The notes: generated by a model not told the origin, from the letters alone. Positions 1 to 7,434 are shown, counted from the stretch's first letter. The stretch is 29,454 bases of DNA from an uncultured Alphaproteobacteria bacterium (GCA_903849835.1 CAINKA010000018.1:1-29454), one strand, 5' to 3'. Numbers and translations are program-made.

Positions 1-10
1 GCATGACATT
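1..10. repeat. Edge of a TGTCATGCTGAGC-type palindrome
   Basis: The first bases read GCATGACATTGAA, which matches the distal end of the palindromic repeat seen in full at 9519, 10372 and 11860 (ending in CAGCATGACA). The rest of the copy would lie left of the window. The call rests on only about ten bases. Confidence 0.35.
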
Positions 11-39
11 GAAGCATTAAATGGTTCATGACTCTGAAA

Positions 40-798
40 TTAACGATATCCCGATTTTTTTATCAGCTCCACAACTTTTTCCTCAGCAAAAAAATCCAAA
101 AATTCCTTCGCCGCAGCGCTGTTTTTATTTTTTACGATCACAACTTTTTGTGCAATCGGCTGATAAAATTTTTGCGGAATAATCCAAATTTCATTTTCCA
201 AATCCAGATTATTTTTTTTCTGCCAAGCTAAAATTTGCGACATTGCGACAAAGCCGGAATCTGTGCTGTGACTGGCTGTAAGGCTCATCGCCTCGCCAAT
301 ATTTTGAGCGTAAATTAATTTATTTTTTAGCTGATCACGCAATCCCAATTTTTCCAAAACCTGCTGCGCCGCCATTCCGTAGGGCGCAACTTCAGGTTTG
401 GCGATGGCTAGATGTTGAAAATTTCCTCGCTGCAAAATTTCCTCCCCGTTATTTTTTATTTTATTTTTTATTTTTTGCTGCGGCATCCACAAAACCAAAA
501 TGCCCTCGGCGTAGATTCTGCTTGCCTCCGCGAGTGCGAGATTTTTTTTAATCAGCTGATCAGCGTGCAAAATATCGGCGGAGAAAAAAATATCGAAGGG
601 CGCGCCATTTTCGATTTGATGGTAAATGTTGGTCGTCGAACCTTGCGTGATTGTGATTTTGGATTGCGGATGCGATTGCTGGTAAAGCGTTACAATTTCT
701 TGCAACGTGTCGGCGAAGTTAGAGGCAGTGGCGATGGTGAGGTTTTGCGCATTTGCCGCGCTAGTGAAAAAAAATAAAATCGCTAAAAATATTCTCAT
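40..798 (-). CDS. modA: Molybdate ABC transporter substrate-binding protein ModA
   Basis: A periplasmic binding protein of 252 residues, the usual ModA length, that captures molybdate or tungstate for a ModBC importer. A cleavable signal peptide is visible (MRIFLAILFFFTSAANAQ). It is followed by the family pattern: LTIATASNFADTL near the mature N-terminus, then QGSTTNIYHQIENGAPFDIF and FSAD, where ligand-contacting serines and the hinge lie. Its ATG overlaps the stop codon of hipA by four bases (ATGA), so the two are probably translated from one message. modB and modC are not visible and would lie beyond the left edge. Molybdenum is needed for the cofactor of respiratory nitrate reductase, which fits the narI gene nearby, although that link is inference. 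The related tungstate or sulfate binders are less likely. Confidence 0.88.
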   Translation of the reverse strand: MRIFLAILFFFTSAANAQNLTIATASNFADTLQEIVTLYQQSHPQSKITITQGSTTNIYHQIENGAPFDIFFSADILHADQLIKKNLALAEASRIYAEGILVLWMPQQKIKNKIKNNGEEILQRGNFQHLAIAKPEVAPYGMAAQQVLEKLGLRDQLKNKLIYAQNIGEAMSLTASHSTDSGFVAMSQILAWQKKNNLDLENEIWIIPQKFYQPIAQKVVIVKNKNSAAAKEFLDFFAEEKVVELIKKSGYR

Positions 799-2051
799 TT
801 TTTTCGCCCCGCAAATTTTGAATCTTCATGCTCAAAAGCAGATGCCATGCGCTCTATTTCGCGTTTTGTTAAATCGAAATTTTTTGCAACCACGCGCCAT
901 TTAGAAACCGCATTTGCAACATCTTTAAGAAGTTTATTCGCTTTATTTTTTGACAATCTGAAGTCGCCAATAACTGACAACGCTGTTTCTAGCGAGGCAG
1001 AATTATCGTCAAAATTAATCGAGGTTGTGAGGATGCGCGCTTTAATTTCTGCGGGCGTCGGATTCATGTCGTAGGCGGGAGAAAGCCTCCAACCTTTTTG
1101 TCTTTCGTAGAGGAATCCGTGATTGCGCAAATGATCATCTGTGTTGGAAATCAACACGTTAAATACAATGCGGCGCCACAATTGTTCTAAATCTTCTTGC
1201 GGCTCCGAGCCATGCTGGGCAATGGCGTAGGCAATTTCGAGATAGCTGTGTTGTTCGTTATCTTTTGCTCCCAGCATGCTCATTGCTGAAAGAAATGGGA
1301 TGCGAATTTTGCCGTCGCGATCGAAGCGTTTGATGATCAAAACAGATTTGTTGCGAATTTTTTCTAGACTCCAAAGCGGAGTTTTTATGCCAGATTTTTT
1401 GGCCAATGTCAGTGCCACCGCCTCCCATTTTACAATTGAAAATTCGTCATCTTTTCGCGGAAATTTTGCGATTGCCAAATTGTTTTTGCGATCACGAATT
1501 GATGCTTTTGGCCGCGCCCCGCCTAGCGATGAACCCGGTGCTAAAAGTAATTTTAAATCTTCAAAACTTTCGCGGTCATCGACGAAACGCTCGGATGCGG
1601 AAAGTAATTTTGGCAAAGAAATTAGCAGTGGAATGGAATTTTTATTTTCAGAGCTGAGAAATTCTCCGTCGGATTTTTCAGAAAATCTTAGTGCGCCTTG
1701 GCGTAACTCGTCATTGACGCCGAGTAAATAATCCGCTTCTCCAAAACTACGCGGCGTTTCTTTTTTATTCCTCGCTTGCATTGCTTCGGCGCGACGCATC
1801 AAAACGCGTCCCCAACGATCTGGCGCGGAATCGCCAATTGCTCCAAAAATTCTTTGATTTGCCTGAGTGTGAAAAGCTCCTTCCGTCAAGTTTAAAGCGG
1901 GTTCGAGAGCAAATCTTTCGGGATGTTTGAGCCAAGATTTGTCGTACTCGAAAGAGGAGCTTTCTTTGCCTTTTCGGAAGTGGCACCAGAGTTTGCCGAG
2001 TAAAATATTTTTGCCGTGAAGAGCGATATGGACGAAAATTTCTCTACTCAT
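795..2051 (-). CDS. hipA: HipA-family serine/threonine kinase toxin
   Basis: A 418-residue protein kinase of the HipA toxin family. In the characterised members it phosphorylates a translation factor such as glutamyl-tRNA synthetase and causes growth arrest. Visible motifs are the Gly-rich loop SSLGGARPK (about 174-182), LIIKRFDR (about 238-245), the catalytic loop NTDDHLRNHGF (about 303-313) and SPAYDMNP (about 324-331), which carries the metal-binding Asp. All key residues are present, so the kinase looks intact. I chose the ATG at 2051 because it overlaps the end of hipB by eight bases and begins with MSREIFVHIALHGK, the normal HipA start; a TTG 57 bases upstream would only add a Lys-rich extension inside hipB. 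modA follows with a four-base overlap. Confidence 0.9.
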   Translation of the reverse strand: MSREIFVHIALHGKNILLGKLWCHFRKGKESSSFEYDKSWLKHPERFALEPALNLTEGAFHTQANQRIFGAIGDSAPDRWGRVLMRRAEAMQARNKKETPRSFGEADYLLGVNDELRQGALRFSEKSDGEFLSSENKNSIPLLISLPKLLSASERFVDDRESFEDLKLLLAPGSSLGGARPKASIRDRKNNLAIAKFPRKDDEFSIVKWEAVALTLAKKSGIKTPLWSLEKIRNKSVLIIKRFDRDGKIRIPFLSAMSMLGAKDNEQHSYLEIAYAIAQHGSEPQEDLEQLWRRIVFNVLISNTDDHLRNHGFLYERQKGWRLSPAYDMNPTPAEIKARILTTSINFDDNSASLETALSVIGDFRLSKNKANKLLKDVANAVSKWRVVAKNFDLTKREIERMASAFEHEDSKFAGRKK

Positions 2052-2376
2052 TTTTAAGGGTTTTTTTGCGGGAGTGGCGAATGCGTTGCGGCAGATTTTC
2101 TTCTTCAAGTTGGCGACCGGTTAAGTCGTGATTAGCATCGACTAAGTCACTGATGCGATTTGTCATGCCTAGAGCGAACAGCACTAAAGCGTATCCGCCG
2201 ATTGAAGTTGCGGGATCACCTTTTTCAATTTTTGCCAAAGTGCCGCGAGAAATTCCGGCACGGTGCGCCATCAATTCCATCTTGATGCGTCTTCGCCTGC
2301 GCGCATCGCTAATATCTTGCCCCATCTTGCGCAGAGCTTTGATTAACGGAATTGGTAACGTTGGTTTAGATTTCAT
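2044..2376 (-). CDS. hipB: HipB-like XRE-family antitoxin and repressor
   Basis: A 110-residue DNA-binding protein directly upstream of and overlapping hipA, the standard order of a hipBA module. A helix-turn-helix of the Cro/C1 type spans about residues 24-65 (KMELMAHRAGISRGTLAKIEKG). The protein would neutralise HipA and repress its own promoter. A perfect 17-bp inverted repeat begins at the base next to its start codon and is the likely operator. The basic tail (RIRHSRKKTLKNE) may form the HipA contact or be disordered. Confidence 0.85.
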   Translation of the reverse strand: MKSKPTLPIPLIKALRKMGQDISDARRRRRIKMELMAHRAGISRGTLAKIEKGDPATSIGGYALVLFALGMTNRISDLVDANHDLTGRQLEEENLPQRIRHSRKKTLKNE

Positions 2377-2429
2377 AATGATCTCTTTAATGCGCTTTAA
2401 TTGATTTAAAGTGCATTAAAGAGATCATT
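2377..2429. promoter_or_regulatory. Palindromic operator/promoter of hipBA
   Basis: Two perfectly complementary 17-bp arms, AATGATCTCTTTAATGC at 2377-2393 and its reverse complement at 2413-2429, flank a second shorter inverted repeat (CTTTAA/TTAAAG). The element fills the gap between the hipB start codon and the end of the barrel gene at 2447. Position and symmetry fit an autorepressor site bound by HipB dimers. It could also act as a bidirectional terminator for the upstream operon, but there is no GC-rich stem or U-tract. Confidence 0.7.
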
Positions 2430-2446
2430 AAATAAATCGCAATAAA

Positions 2447-3811
2447 TTAGAACAAACTCCAAGTCAGCTCGAGATATAAAAAATCCGACGCGTTATTTCT
2501 TCCGACTTTGCGGGTGAATTCACCCGGTTTGAAATGCACGTAGCCAATGGCGCTGTCTAAATTTGGATTGAATTTGTAGCGGATTCTGGAGTCGAATTCT
2601 TGGCCGAGAAAATTGCCGCTGGAGCCTGTGTTGTCGCGTAAATTGCCCTTGTTCCAGCGATCAGTGCTGCTGGCGAGCCAATAAAAACTGTAGCCGGAAT
2701 CGACGCGCAATTTTTGATTTGGCTCGAACTCAATTCTGGTTTTCACGGCGTTAATATTTTCCCACTGAAAATAATCGTTTTTGGTGATCGGATTGGATGC
2801 CCCGAAGAGTCTGTCGAAACGCTGGTCTTTGTTGTCATTCGGATTTTTATCGCCGCTGCCATAGACGTAATTCTCGCTCAGGCGTGGCTTCCAGCTATGT
2901 TTGAAATTGTAACCGATTTCCGCAACAGAGCCGAAAGCGCGTTGTTTTTGATTGTTATTTCTGCCGAATTGGACGGTGCCGGAAAAATCGTAATCAAAAT
3001 TACTATCGCCGAAAACACCGTAGCTGCGCAGTCCGGTGGAGTGGATTTCTTTTTTACTTTGCAGCGCAGTTTTTTTCTGATCGAAGCGAAAATAAAAAGG
3101 CTGTAGAGTTGTGACTTTCGACCAGCGCCGCCAGTTTCCAACTGCACCGTAAAGCCACTGATCATTATTGCGGTGATCCATTCTTTCGAGCGGTCTGTTC
3201 AAGGTTTGGAGGGCGAATGTGTCGAGCTGCCAATCGTTTTTATTTTGTCCAAAAATTGCGCGGAATCCTTGAAAATTATTCGTGGTATTTCTCCAACCAT
3301 TGCGATCGACCAATCTTTTATCGAGAAGTCCGAATGACATGCGGCCATATCTGATGCTGATTGGCCGCTCATATCCCAAAGCATCTTTAAAAAATAATTC
3401 GCCGTAAGATTGCAGAAATTCTAGTTTGTTAGTTTCGCTGTCGCTGCTGGCAAATCTGCTGTGAGACTTACGTGAATCTTGAAATTCTAAAGTGAGGCGA
3501 AATGGATCCAGAATTTTTTTAACTCCGAAATAGGCTCGGGTGCGAGAGAAAATGGGGGTGTCAACATTGTCGATGGATCTGGTGAAGTCGTTGTCACGGT
3601 CTTCGAAGCGGACGCGATATTGTAAGCCAACATCAATCCAATCGATTTTTTTTAGCGACTCGATCTTGGTTTCGCTGAGAGTGCGCACATATTGCGGCGG
3701 TTCTGGCTCTAGTCTTGATCCGTAACTTTTGGATTCGACGTAATAGTTTTGAGAGAAGGCTTCGGGGGAGAGGAGGGCGAAAAGTGAAGTCGCAAGTGCA
3801 AATTTTTTCAT
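2447..3811 (-). CDS. Outer-membrane beta-barrel, alginate-export (AlgE-like) family
   Basis: A 454-residue predicted outer-membrane channel. It has a signal peptide (MKKFALATSLFALLSPEAFSQ), alternating aromatic and charged strands throughout, motifs such as GLQYRVRFEDRDN and RTRAYFGVKK that are usual in the alginate-export family, and a final strand ending in Phe (YLELTWSLF), as expected for BAM substrates. The ATG at 3811 follows the stop codon of the upstream regulator after a single base (TAG-G-ATG), so it is translationally coupled to that gene and belongs to the narI operon. Family members transport varied solutes. Operon context suggests uptake or release of nitrate, nitrite or another anion, but nothing in the sequence fixes the substrate. 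Confidence 0.75.
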   Translation of the reverse strand: MKKFALATSLFALLSPEAFSQNYYVESKSYGSRLEPEPPQYVRTLSETKIESLKKIDWIDVGLQYRVRFEDRDNDFTRSIDNVDTPIFSRTRAYFGVKKILDPFRLTLEFQDSRKSHSRFASSDSETNKLEFLQSYGELFFKDALGYERPISIRYGRMSFGLLDKRLVDRNGWRNTTNNFQGFRAIFGQNKNDWQLDTFALQTLNRPLERMDHRNNDQWLYGAVGNWRRWSKVTTLQPFYFRFDQKKTALQSKKEIHSTGLRSYGVFGDSNFDYDFSGTVQFGRNNNQKQRAFGSVAEIGYNFKHSWKPRLSENYVYGSGDKNPNDNKDQRFDRLFGASNPITKNDYFQWENINAVKTRIEFEPNQKLRVDSGYSFYWLASSTDRWNKGNLRDNTGSSGNFLGQEFDSRIRYKFNPNLDSAIGYVHFKPGEFTRKVGRNNASDFLYLELTWSLF

Positions 3812-3812
3812 C

Positions 3813-5390
3813 CTAAAACTTCGAATCATCGTAATCAAAATTCGGACATTTTTCGGTGTTGTGCAATTTGCATTTCGCTCCGGTTTCTGAGTCGCAATAT
3901 TCGCAGAGAGAAAAAATGTTAGACAAAGTGATGATATTTCTGTCGATTGAGATTGCGTCGTTTTCCTTCAATGATTGCAAGGCTCGCGACAGTGTTTCCG
4001 GCTTCATTCCGAGGTAAGAAGCGATCAAGGATTTGTCGTAAGGCAGGCGAATTTCATTGAGTTGTTTGTCATTTTCCAAATATAAATTTAGCAAAAACCA
4101 ACCCAATCTTTGCTCGGCACTTTTCAAAGTTAGCAGCCCCAATTTGTTGATTAATTCTTTGGATTGCTGCGCCATTGTTGAGAGCATGTTGCTCGCCAAA
4201 TCACGATTGCTTTTGATGTATTCGCGGATTGCGGAAGAGGGGATCGATAAAATTTTTGCATTTTCGACAACTTTGGCGCTTACGGGCATCGGCGTTCCCA
4301 GCAAAATTGCAGTTTCAACAATTCCTTTTTTTTCGCCGACCATTTGTAGCACTGCTTCCTCGCCATCTTCATTGCCGCGAAATAATTTTACCCAGCCTTC
4401 CAAAATGATGTAAAATCTCACCGGCTGTTCGCCTTCTAAAAACAGCAATGTGCCTTTTTTGTGATCGCGAATGTAGGAATGTTCGAGGATTTTTTGGATG
4501 TCGCTTTTCTCAAGGCCGATGAAGGTTGGCAGGGTTTTGATCAGGTCGATATATTCGAGAATATTTTTGCCGATTTTTTGAGGATCGATAGTTTTTTCTG
4601 GTTCAATTTTTTCTAATTTTTCTTCGGCCGGCTGATCGATATCGGCGATTAATTTTTTTTCAATTTCATGCAGTAAATCCATTTTGGCGGTGAAAAGCAG
4701 AAACCATTGGCTTAGAGAAATATCTTCTAATTTCTTGCTGGGCTTGCTTTCGTCCAAAATGATTTTGTTAATTTCTTCGATTTTTTTTAGCGATTCGTCA
4801 TGCAGAAATTTTTCTGCTAAAAGTGATTTATTTTTTTCATCGACGAAAGCGGTGAACATGCGCTGATAGGCATTTTGCTCCGAAATTAAATGGCGGATTT
4901 GTTTGATGAGAACTGTGTCGTCGCAACAATTTTTCATCGTCAGCTTGGCGCCCACAGCTCTTTCGCAGCCTATTTTTTCTTTCCACTGCAAAAAATTTAT
5001 GTATGCGCTGATTTTGTCGGCGTTGATTTGCGAATTAAAAATCGCCAGTTCGGAAATAATGCTGATGGCGGGTGCGATGATTTCTTTGCTGTAAAAAAAA
5101 ATGATTTTATCGGAGTCGATGAGGCGGGCAATGACGTGCTTTCTTTCGTCATTTATTTTTTTTAATGACGTAAAAAAATTTGTGACTTCGTAGCTGGAAT
5201 TTTTGTTTTTGAAAAGGGTCGTCAGCGCAGAAATGGCTTTGTCGACCAATAAAAATTGGCTCTCGATTTTTTCTCTAAAACTATCTTCGCCCTGCAAATA
5301 AACCGAAGCGTAACCGCGCTCTTTTTGAATTTGGTGAATGAAATTGCTGAGGGTGTTTAGTGCCTTGCCGAGATTCGCTGTTTGTTGCAT
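3813..5390 (-). CDS. Nitrate-sensing (NIT) domain fused to a CRP/FNR regulator
   Basis: A 525-residue soluble transcription factor. Residues 1 to about 250 resemble the NIT nitrate/nitrite-sensing domain (IHQIQKERGYASVYLQG near the start and LQWKEKIGCERAVGA in the middle). About 285-400 is a cyclic-nucleotide-binding-type barrel (GTLLFLEGEQPVRFYIILEGWVKLF). About 400-495 is a CRP winged helix with recognition helix KPETLSRAL, which keeps the E-x2-S-R pattern with which FNR reads TTGAT. The tail holds four cysteines (496, 499, 507, 515; C-x2-C-x7-C-x7-C) that could bind Zn or an Fe-S cluster; the N-terminal FNR cluster is absent. I prefer the ATG at 5390, eight bases after the narI stop, over a TTG at 5459 inside narI. 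It probably controls its own operon and nrdD in response to nitrate. Confidence 0.85.
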   Translation of the reverse strand: MQQTANLGKALNTLSNFIHQIQKERGYASVYLQGEDSFREKIESQFLLVDKAISALTTLFKNKNSSYEVTNFFTSLKKINDERKHVIARLIDSDKIIFFYSKEIIAPAISIISELAIFNSQINADKISAYINFLQWKEKIGCERAVGAKLTMKNCCDDTVLIKQIRHLISEQNAYQRMFTAFVDEKNKSLLAEKFLHDESLKKIEEINKIILDESKPSKKLEDISLSQWFLLFTAKMDLLHEIEKKLIADIDQPAEEKLEKIEPEKTIDPQKIGKNILEYIDLIKTLPTFIGLEKSDIQKILEHSYIRDHKKGTLLFLEGEQPVRFYIILEGWVKLFRGNEDGEEAVLQMVGEKKGIVETAILLGTPMPVSAKVVENAKILSIPSSAIREYIKSNRDLASNMLSTMAQQSKELINKLGLLTLKSAEQRLGWFLLNLYLENDKQLNEIRLPYDKSLIASYLGMKPETLSRALQSLKENDAISIDRNIITLSNIFSLCEYCDSETGAKCKLHNTEKCPNFDYDDSKF

Positions 5391-5398
5391 GAAATGAA

Positions 5399-6079
5399 TT
5401 AGCTCTTGCGGACAATCTGATATCCGGAGCGTTTCAAATATTTGATCGGAACGCTCCAAACATGGACTAGCCTAGTGAATGGGAAAACTAGGACTATTGT
5501 CGCGCCGAAAAAAATATGCAGCTTAAAAATTAGATGTTCTTCCAAAATAAAACTCGCGGCATCGGGTTGAAAAGTGATGATGTGCTGCGCCCAATTTGCT
5601 AATGCCATCATGCTGCTTCCGTCGGGATGGCTGGCGGAAACTGGAATTGATGCGAGCCCTAAAATTAGCTGGATGTAGAGCAGAGCTAAAACAAGAAAGT
5701 CTGAGAAGCGGCTGGTGGCGCGGACGCGATCGTTTGAGATTCTTCTCCAAATTAAAATGCTGAGACCGATGAAGCAGATGGTGCCGAAAATTCCACCGGC
5801 GGTCATTGCCAGTTTTTGTTTTACTTCGGCGGAGATGAATGGGCTGTAAATTTCATGCGGCGTGAGAAGTCCGACTAGGTGGCCGAAAAATAAAAATAAA
5901 ATTCCGACGTGAAATAAATTGCTGCCGAGACGAAGTTTTTTTCCTTCAAGCAATTGGCTTGAGTCAGCTTTCCAGCTATATTGGTCGCGGTCGTAGCGCA
6001 AAATGCTGCCAAGAATAAAAACCGATAAAGCGATGTAGGGATAGTAACAAAAAAGAAATTGGTTGAGCGCGGGAGTCAT
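5399..6079 (-). CDS. narI: Respiratory nitrate reductase gamma subunit (cytochrome b) NarI
   Basis: A 226-residue inner-membrane diheme cytochrome b that passes quinol electrons to NarGH. The N-terminus FCYYPYIALSVFILGSILRYDRDQYSWKADSSQLL is the diagnostic NarI opening, and about five hydrophobic segments follow. Candidate heme-ligand histidines sit in LFHVGILFLFFGHLVGLL and KLHIFFGA...LVHVWS. The ATG at 6079 is chosen because a GAGG ribosome-binding site lies just before it; an upstream start would only add a polar leader. narG, narH and narJ, which normally precede narI, are absent: dinD on the opposite strand lies upstream. The NIT-CRP regulator and the barrel follow in the same operon. 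Confidence 0.9.
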   Translation of the reverse strand: MTPALNQFLFCYYPYIALSVFILGSILRYDRDQYSWKADSSQLLEGKKLRLGSNLFHVGILFLFFGHLVGLLTPHEIYSPFISAEVKQKLAMTAGGIFGTICFIGLSILIWRRISNDRVRATSRFSDFLVLALLYIQLILGLASIPVSASHPDGSSMMALANWAQHIITFQPDAASFILEEHLIFKLHIFFGATIVLVFPFTRLVHVWSVPIKYLKRSGYQIVRKS

Positions 6080-6110
6080 GTTTACCTCGTTGGTTTTGTT
6101 GACGTGGCCA

Positions 6111-6154
6111 GAGAAAATCACGAGCAGATTTCGAGCAGGTATGATTTAGATCAA
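6111..6154 (-). promoter_or_regulatory. FNR-type box and class II promoter of the narI operon
   Basis: On the minus strand 6154-6141 reads TTGATCTAAATCAT, matching TTGAT-N4-ATCAA at nine of ten conserved positions. About 31 bases from its centre, at roughly 6114-6119, lies GATTTT, a plausible -10 element. This is the spacing of a class II FNR-activated promoter (site centred near -41.5). The narI ATG is about 62 bases downstream of the box. Confidence 0.65.
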
Positions 6155-6193
6155 ATTGGTGATTTTAAGTTCGGGGCTGATTAATTTTGGAAG

Positions 6194-6213
6194 TCTGAAA
6201 ATTTTTTTTCAGA
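6194..6213. promoter_or_regulatory. Inverted repeat upstream of dinD
   Basis: A 20-bp inverted repeat (TCTGAAAA...TTTTCAGA) sits about 30 bases before the dinD ATG. It has CTG and CAG ends like a LexA site, but they are 12 bases apart rather than the 10 of the E. coli SOS box, and the usual alphaproteobacterial box GTTC-N7-GTTC is not seen. It is either a divergent SOS-like operator or a weak hairpin. Confidence 0.3.
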
Positions 6214-6243
6214 AAACTACTAACCCAAACACCCCACCAAAAT

Positions 6244-7083
6244 ATGAAAAACGAACTATCAAAAAACGGCTTAAAAGTTTTTGAACAAATCAGAAAAGTT
6301 GATGAAAGAGGCAATGAATTTTGGAGTGCTCGCGAGCTGGCGAGGATTTTAGAATATTCAGAATTTAGGCATTTTTTGCCGGTGATAAGTAAAGCACAGG
6401 AATCTTGTAGAAACAGTAATCATAAGGTCTCAGACCATTTCGAGGATATGCTCGATATGGTCGGTTTAGGAAGCGGGGCAAAAAGAGAATTAGAGAGTTT
6501 TAAACTGTCGCGCTACGCTTGTTATTTGATCGTTCAAAATGCTGATCCAGCGAAAGAAATTGTAGCTTTAGGACAAACTTATTTTGCCGTTCAAACGCGT
6601 CTGCAAGAAATCCGTAGGATGGATGATTACACAAATCTCAGCAGCGAAGACGAGAAGCGGCTTTTCCTGCGCAATGAATTAACGAGGCACAATTTAATCC
6701 TCGCTTCAGCCGCTAAAGAAGCTGGCGTGATCAACTCTCTCGATTATGCAATTTTCCAAAATCACGGCTATCAAGGGTTGTATGGCGGGCTTGATGTGAA
6801 GGCGATTCACAAGAAAAAAAATCTGAAAAAAAGCCAAAAGATTCTTGATCACATGGGCAGTACAGAGCTCGCGGCTAACTTATTTTGCGCTACTCAAACT
6901 GAAGAAAAATTGCGCAGAGAAAAAGTAAGTGGAAAAGAAAAGGCTAACAAAGCGCATTTTGAAGTTGGTGCAAAAGTGCGTCGAACCATCAAAGAGCTTG
7001 GCGGAAAAATGCCGGAGAATCTGCCTAACGCTGAGAGCGTGAAGAAGATCAAGAAAAAAAATCTCACGAAAAAAATAAAATAA
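6244..7083 (+). CDS. dinD: DNA damage-inducible protein D
   Basis: A 279-residue protein collinear with E. coli DinD (about 274 residues), which is SOS-induced and has been reported to modulate RecA filaments. The match runs through the whole length: WSARELARILEYSEFRHFLPV, DHFEDMLDMVGLGSGAKREL, LSRYACYLIVQNADPAKE, FQNHGYQGLYGGLDVKAIH and KILDHMGSTELAANLFCATQ. The first part is a BRO-N/DinD-type DNA-binding-like domain and the C-terminus is Lys-rich. The high similarity to an enterobacterial protein and the patchy distribution of dinD suggest horizontal transfer. No clear ribosome-binding site precedes the ATG. Its 3' end is duplicated about 210 bases downstream. Confidence 0.92.
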   Translation: MKNELSKNGLKVFEQIRKVDERGNEFWSARELARILEYSEFRHFLPVISKAQESCRNSNHKVSDHFEDMLDMVGLGSGAKRELESFKLSRYACYLIVQNADPAKEIVALGQTYFAVQTRLQEIRRMDDYTNLSSEDEKRLFLRNELTRHNLILASAAKEAGVINSLDYAIFQNHGYQGLYGGLDVKAIHKKKNLKKSQKILDHMGSTELAANLFCATQTEEKLRREKVSGKEKANKAHFEVGAKVRRTIKELGGKMPENLPNAESVKKIKKKNLTKKIK

Positions 7084-7301
7084 ATTCCCCACTACCGTCA
7101 TCCTTGGAACGAAGTTCCGAGGATCTCAGGAGCTTGGCTTCGGAGCTCCAGCCTCATGAGATCCTCGGCCTTTCAGGCCAAGGATGACGAAGAAGATGAG
7201 TGGCCAAGTATGATGAATGTGGTGACCCCATCCTGCTCCAATGTCCCACTCCAAATCCTGCTCCAGAAAAAAATCTCACGAAAAAAATAAAATAATTCCC
7301 C
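7052..7301. repeat. Direct repeat of the dinD 3' end flanking a palindrome
   Basis: The last codons and stop region of dinD (7052-7090, with core AATCTCACGAAAAAAATAAA) recur at about 7265-7301 with two single-A length differences. Between the copies are a palindromic repeat and about 75 bases containing a short repeat, ATCCTGCTCCA, near 7230 and 7255. The arrangement looks like a long duplication generated on insertion, or a slippage duplication. Confidence 0.65.
7096..7189. repeat. CGTCATCCTTGG palindromic repeat
   Basis: An imperfect palindrome with outer arms CGTCATCCTTGG and CCAAGGATGACG and inner arms CCGAGGATCTCA and TGAGATCCTCGG, separated by unequal loops. Repeats of this form are common between genes in alphaproteobacterial genomes. 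It lies after dinD and could fold as an mRNA 3' structure. Confidence 0.75.
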
Positions 7302-7335
7302 TCTCGAAATCCCTCCTGCAGAAAATTTTTTCATC

Positions 7336-7349
7336 TTGATTCACATCAA
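7336..7349 (+). promoter_or_regulatory. Perfect FNR/ANR box upstream of nrdD
   Basis: TTGATTCACATCAA is an exact TTGAT-N4-ATCAA palindrome, 86 bases before the nrdD ATG. A -10-like CATATT lies at 7372-7377, about 32 bases from the box centre, which is class II spacing. The gap from 7084 to 7434 contains no gene; it holds the repeats listed separately and this promoter. Confidence 0.8.
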
Positions 7350-7365
7350 CCAAAACCAAATTCCA

Positions 7366-7414
7366 AAACAACATATTGTGGTAGATATGGTGGTTTCGCC
7401 ACTATATGTGGGAT
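7366..7414 (+). promoter_or_regulatory. Candidate pair of NrdR boxes upstream of nrdD
   Basis: Two 16-bp stretches resemble the NrdR consensus ACACWATATATWGTGT: 7366-7381 (AAACAACATATTGTGG, 13 of 16 by eye) and 7399-7414 (CCACTATATGTGGGAT, 11 of 16). They are 33 bases apart start to start, about three helical turns, as is usual for NrdR pairs. The first overlaps the predicted -10 element, suiting repression. The second box is weak. Confidence 0.5.
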
Positions 7415-7434
7415 TTTAATGGTTTTGGAGGAAT

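Noticed and set aside
2878..3165. Open frames in other phases within the barrel gene
   Set aside because: They lack start signals and motifs and lie inside a gene with a clear signal peptide and terminal beta strand.
5391..5459. TTG start giving a longer NIT-CRP regulator overlapping narI
   Set aside because: The added 23 residues are the shifted reading of narI codons, and an ATG eight bases after the narI stop fits the domain start.
6194..6213. Classical LexA box for dinD
   Set aside because: The CTG and CAG ends are 12 bases apart rather than 10, and no GTTC-N7-GTTC is found. It is kept only as an inverted repeat of uncertain role.
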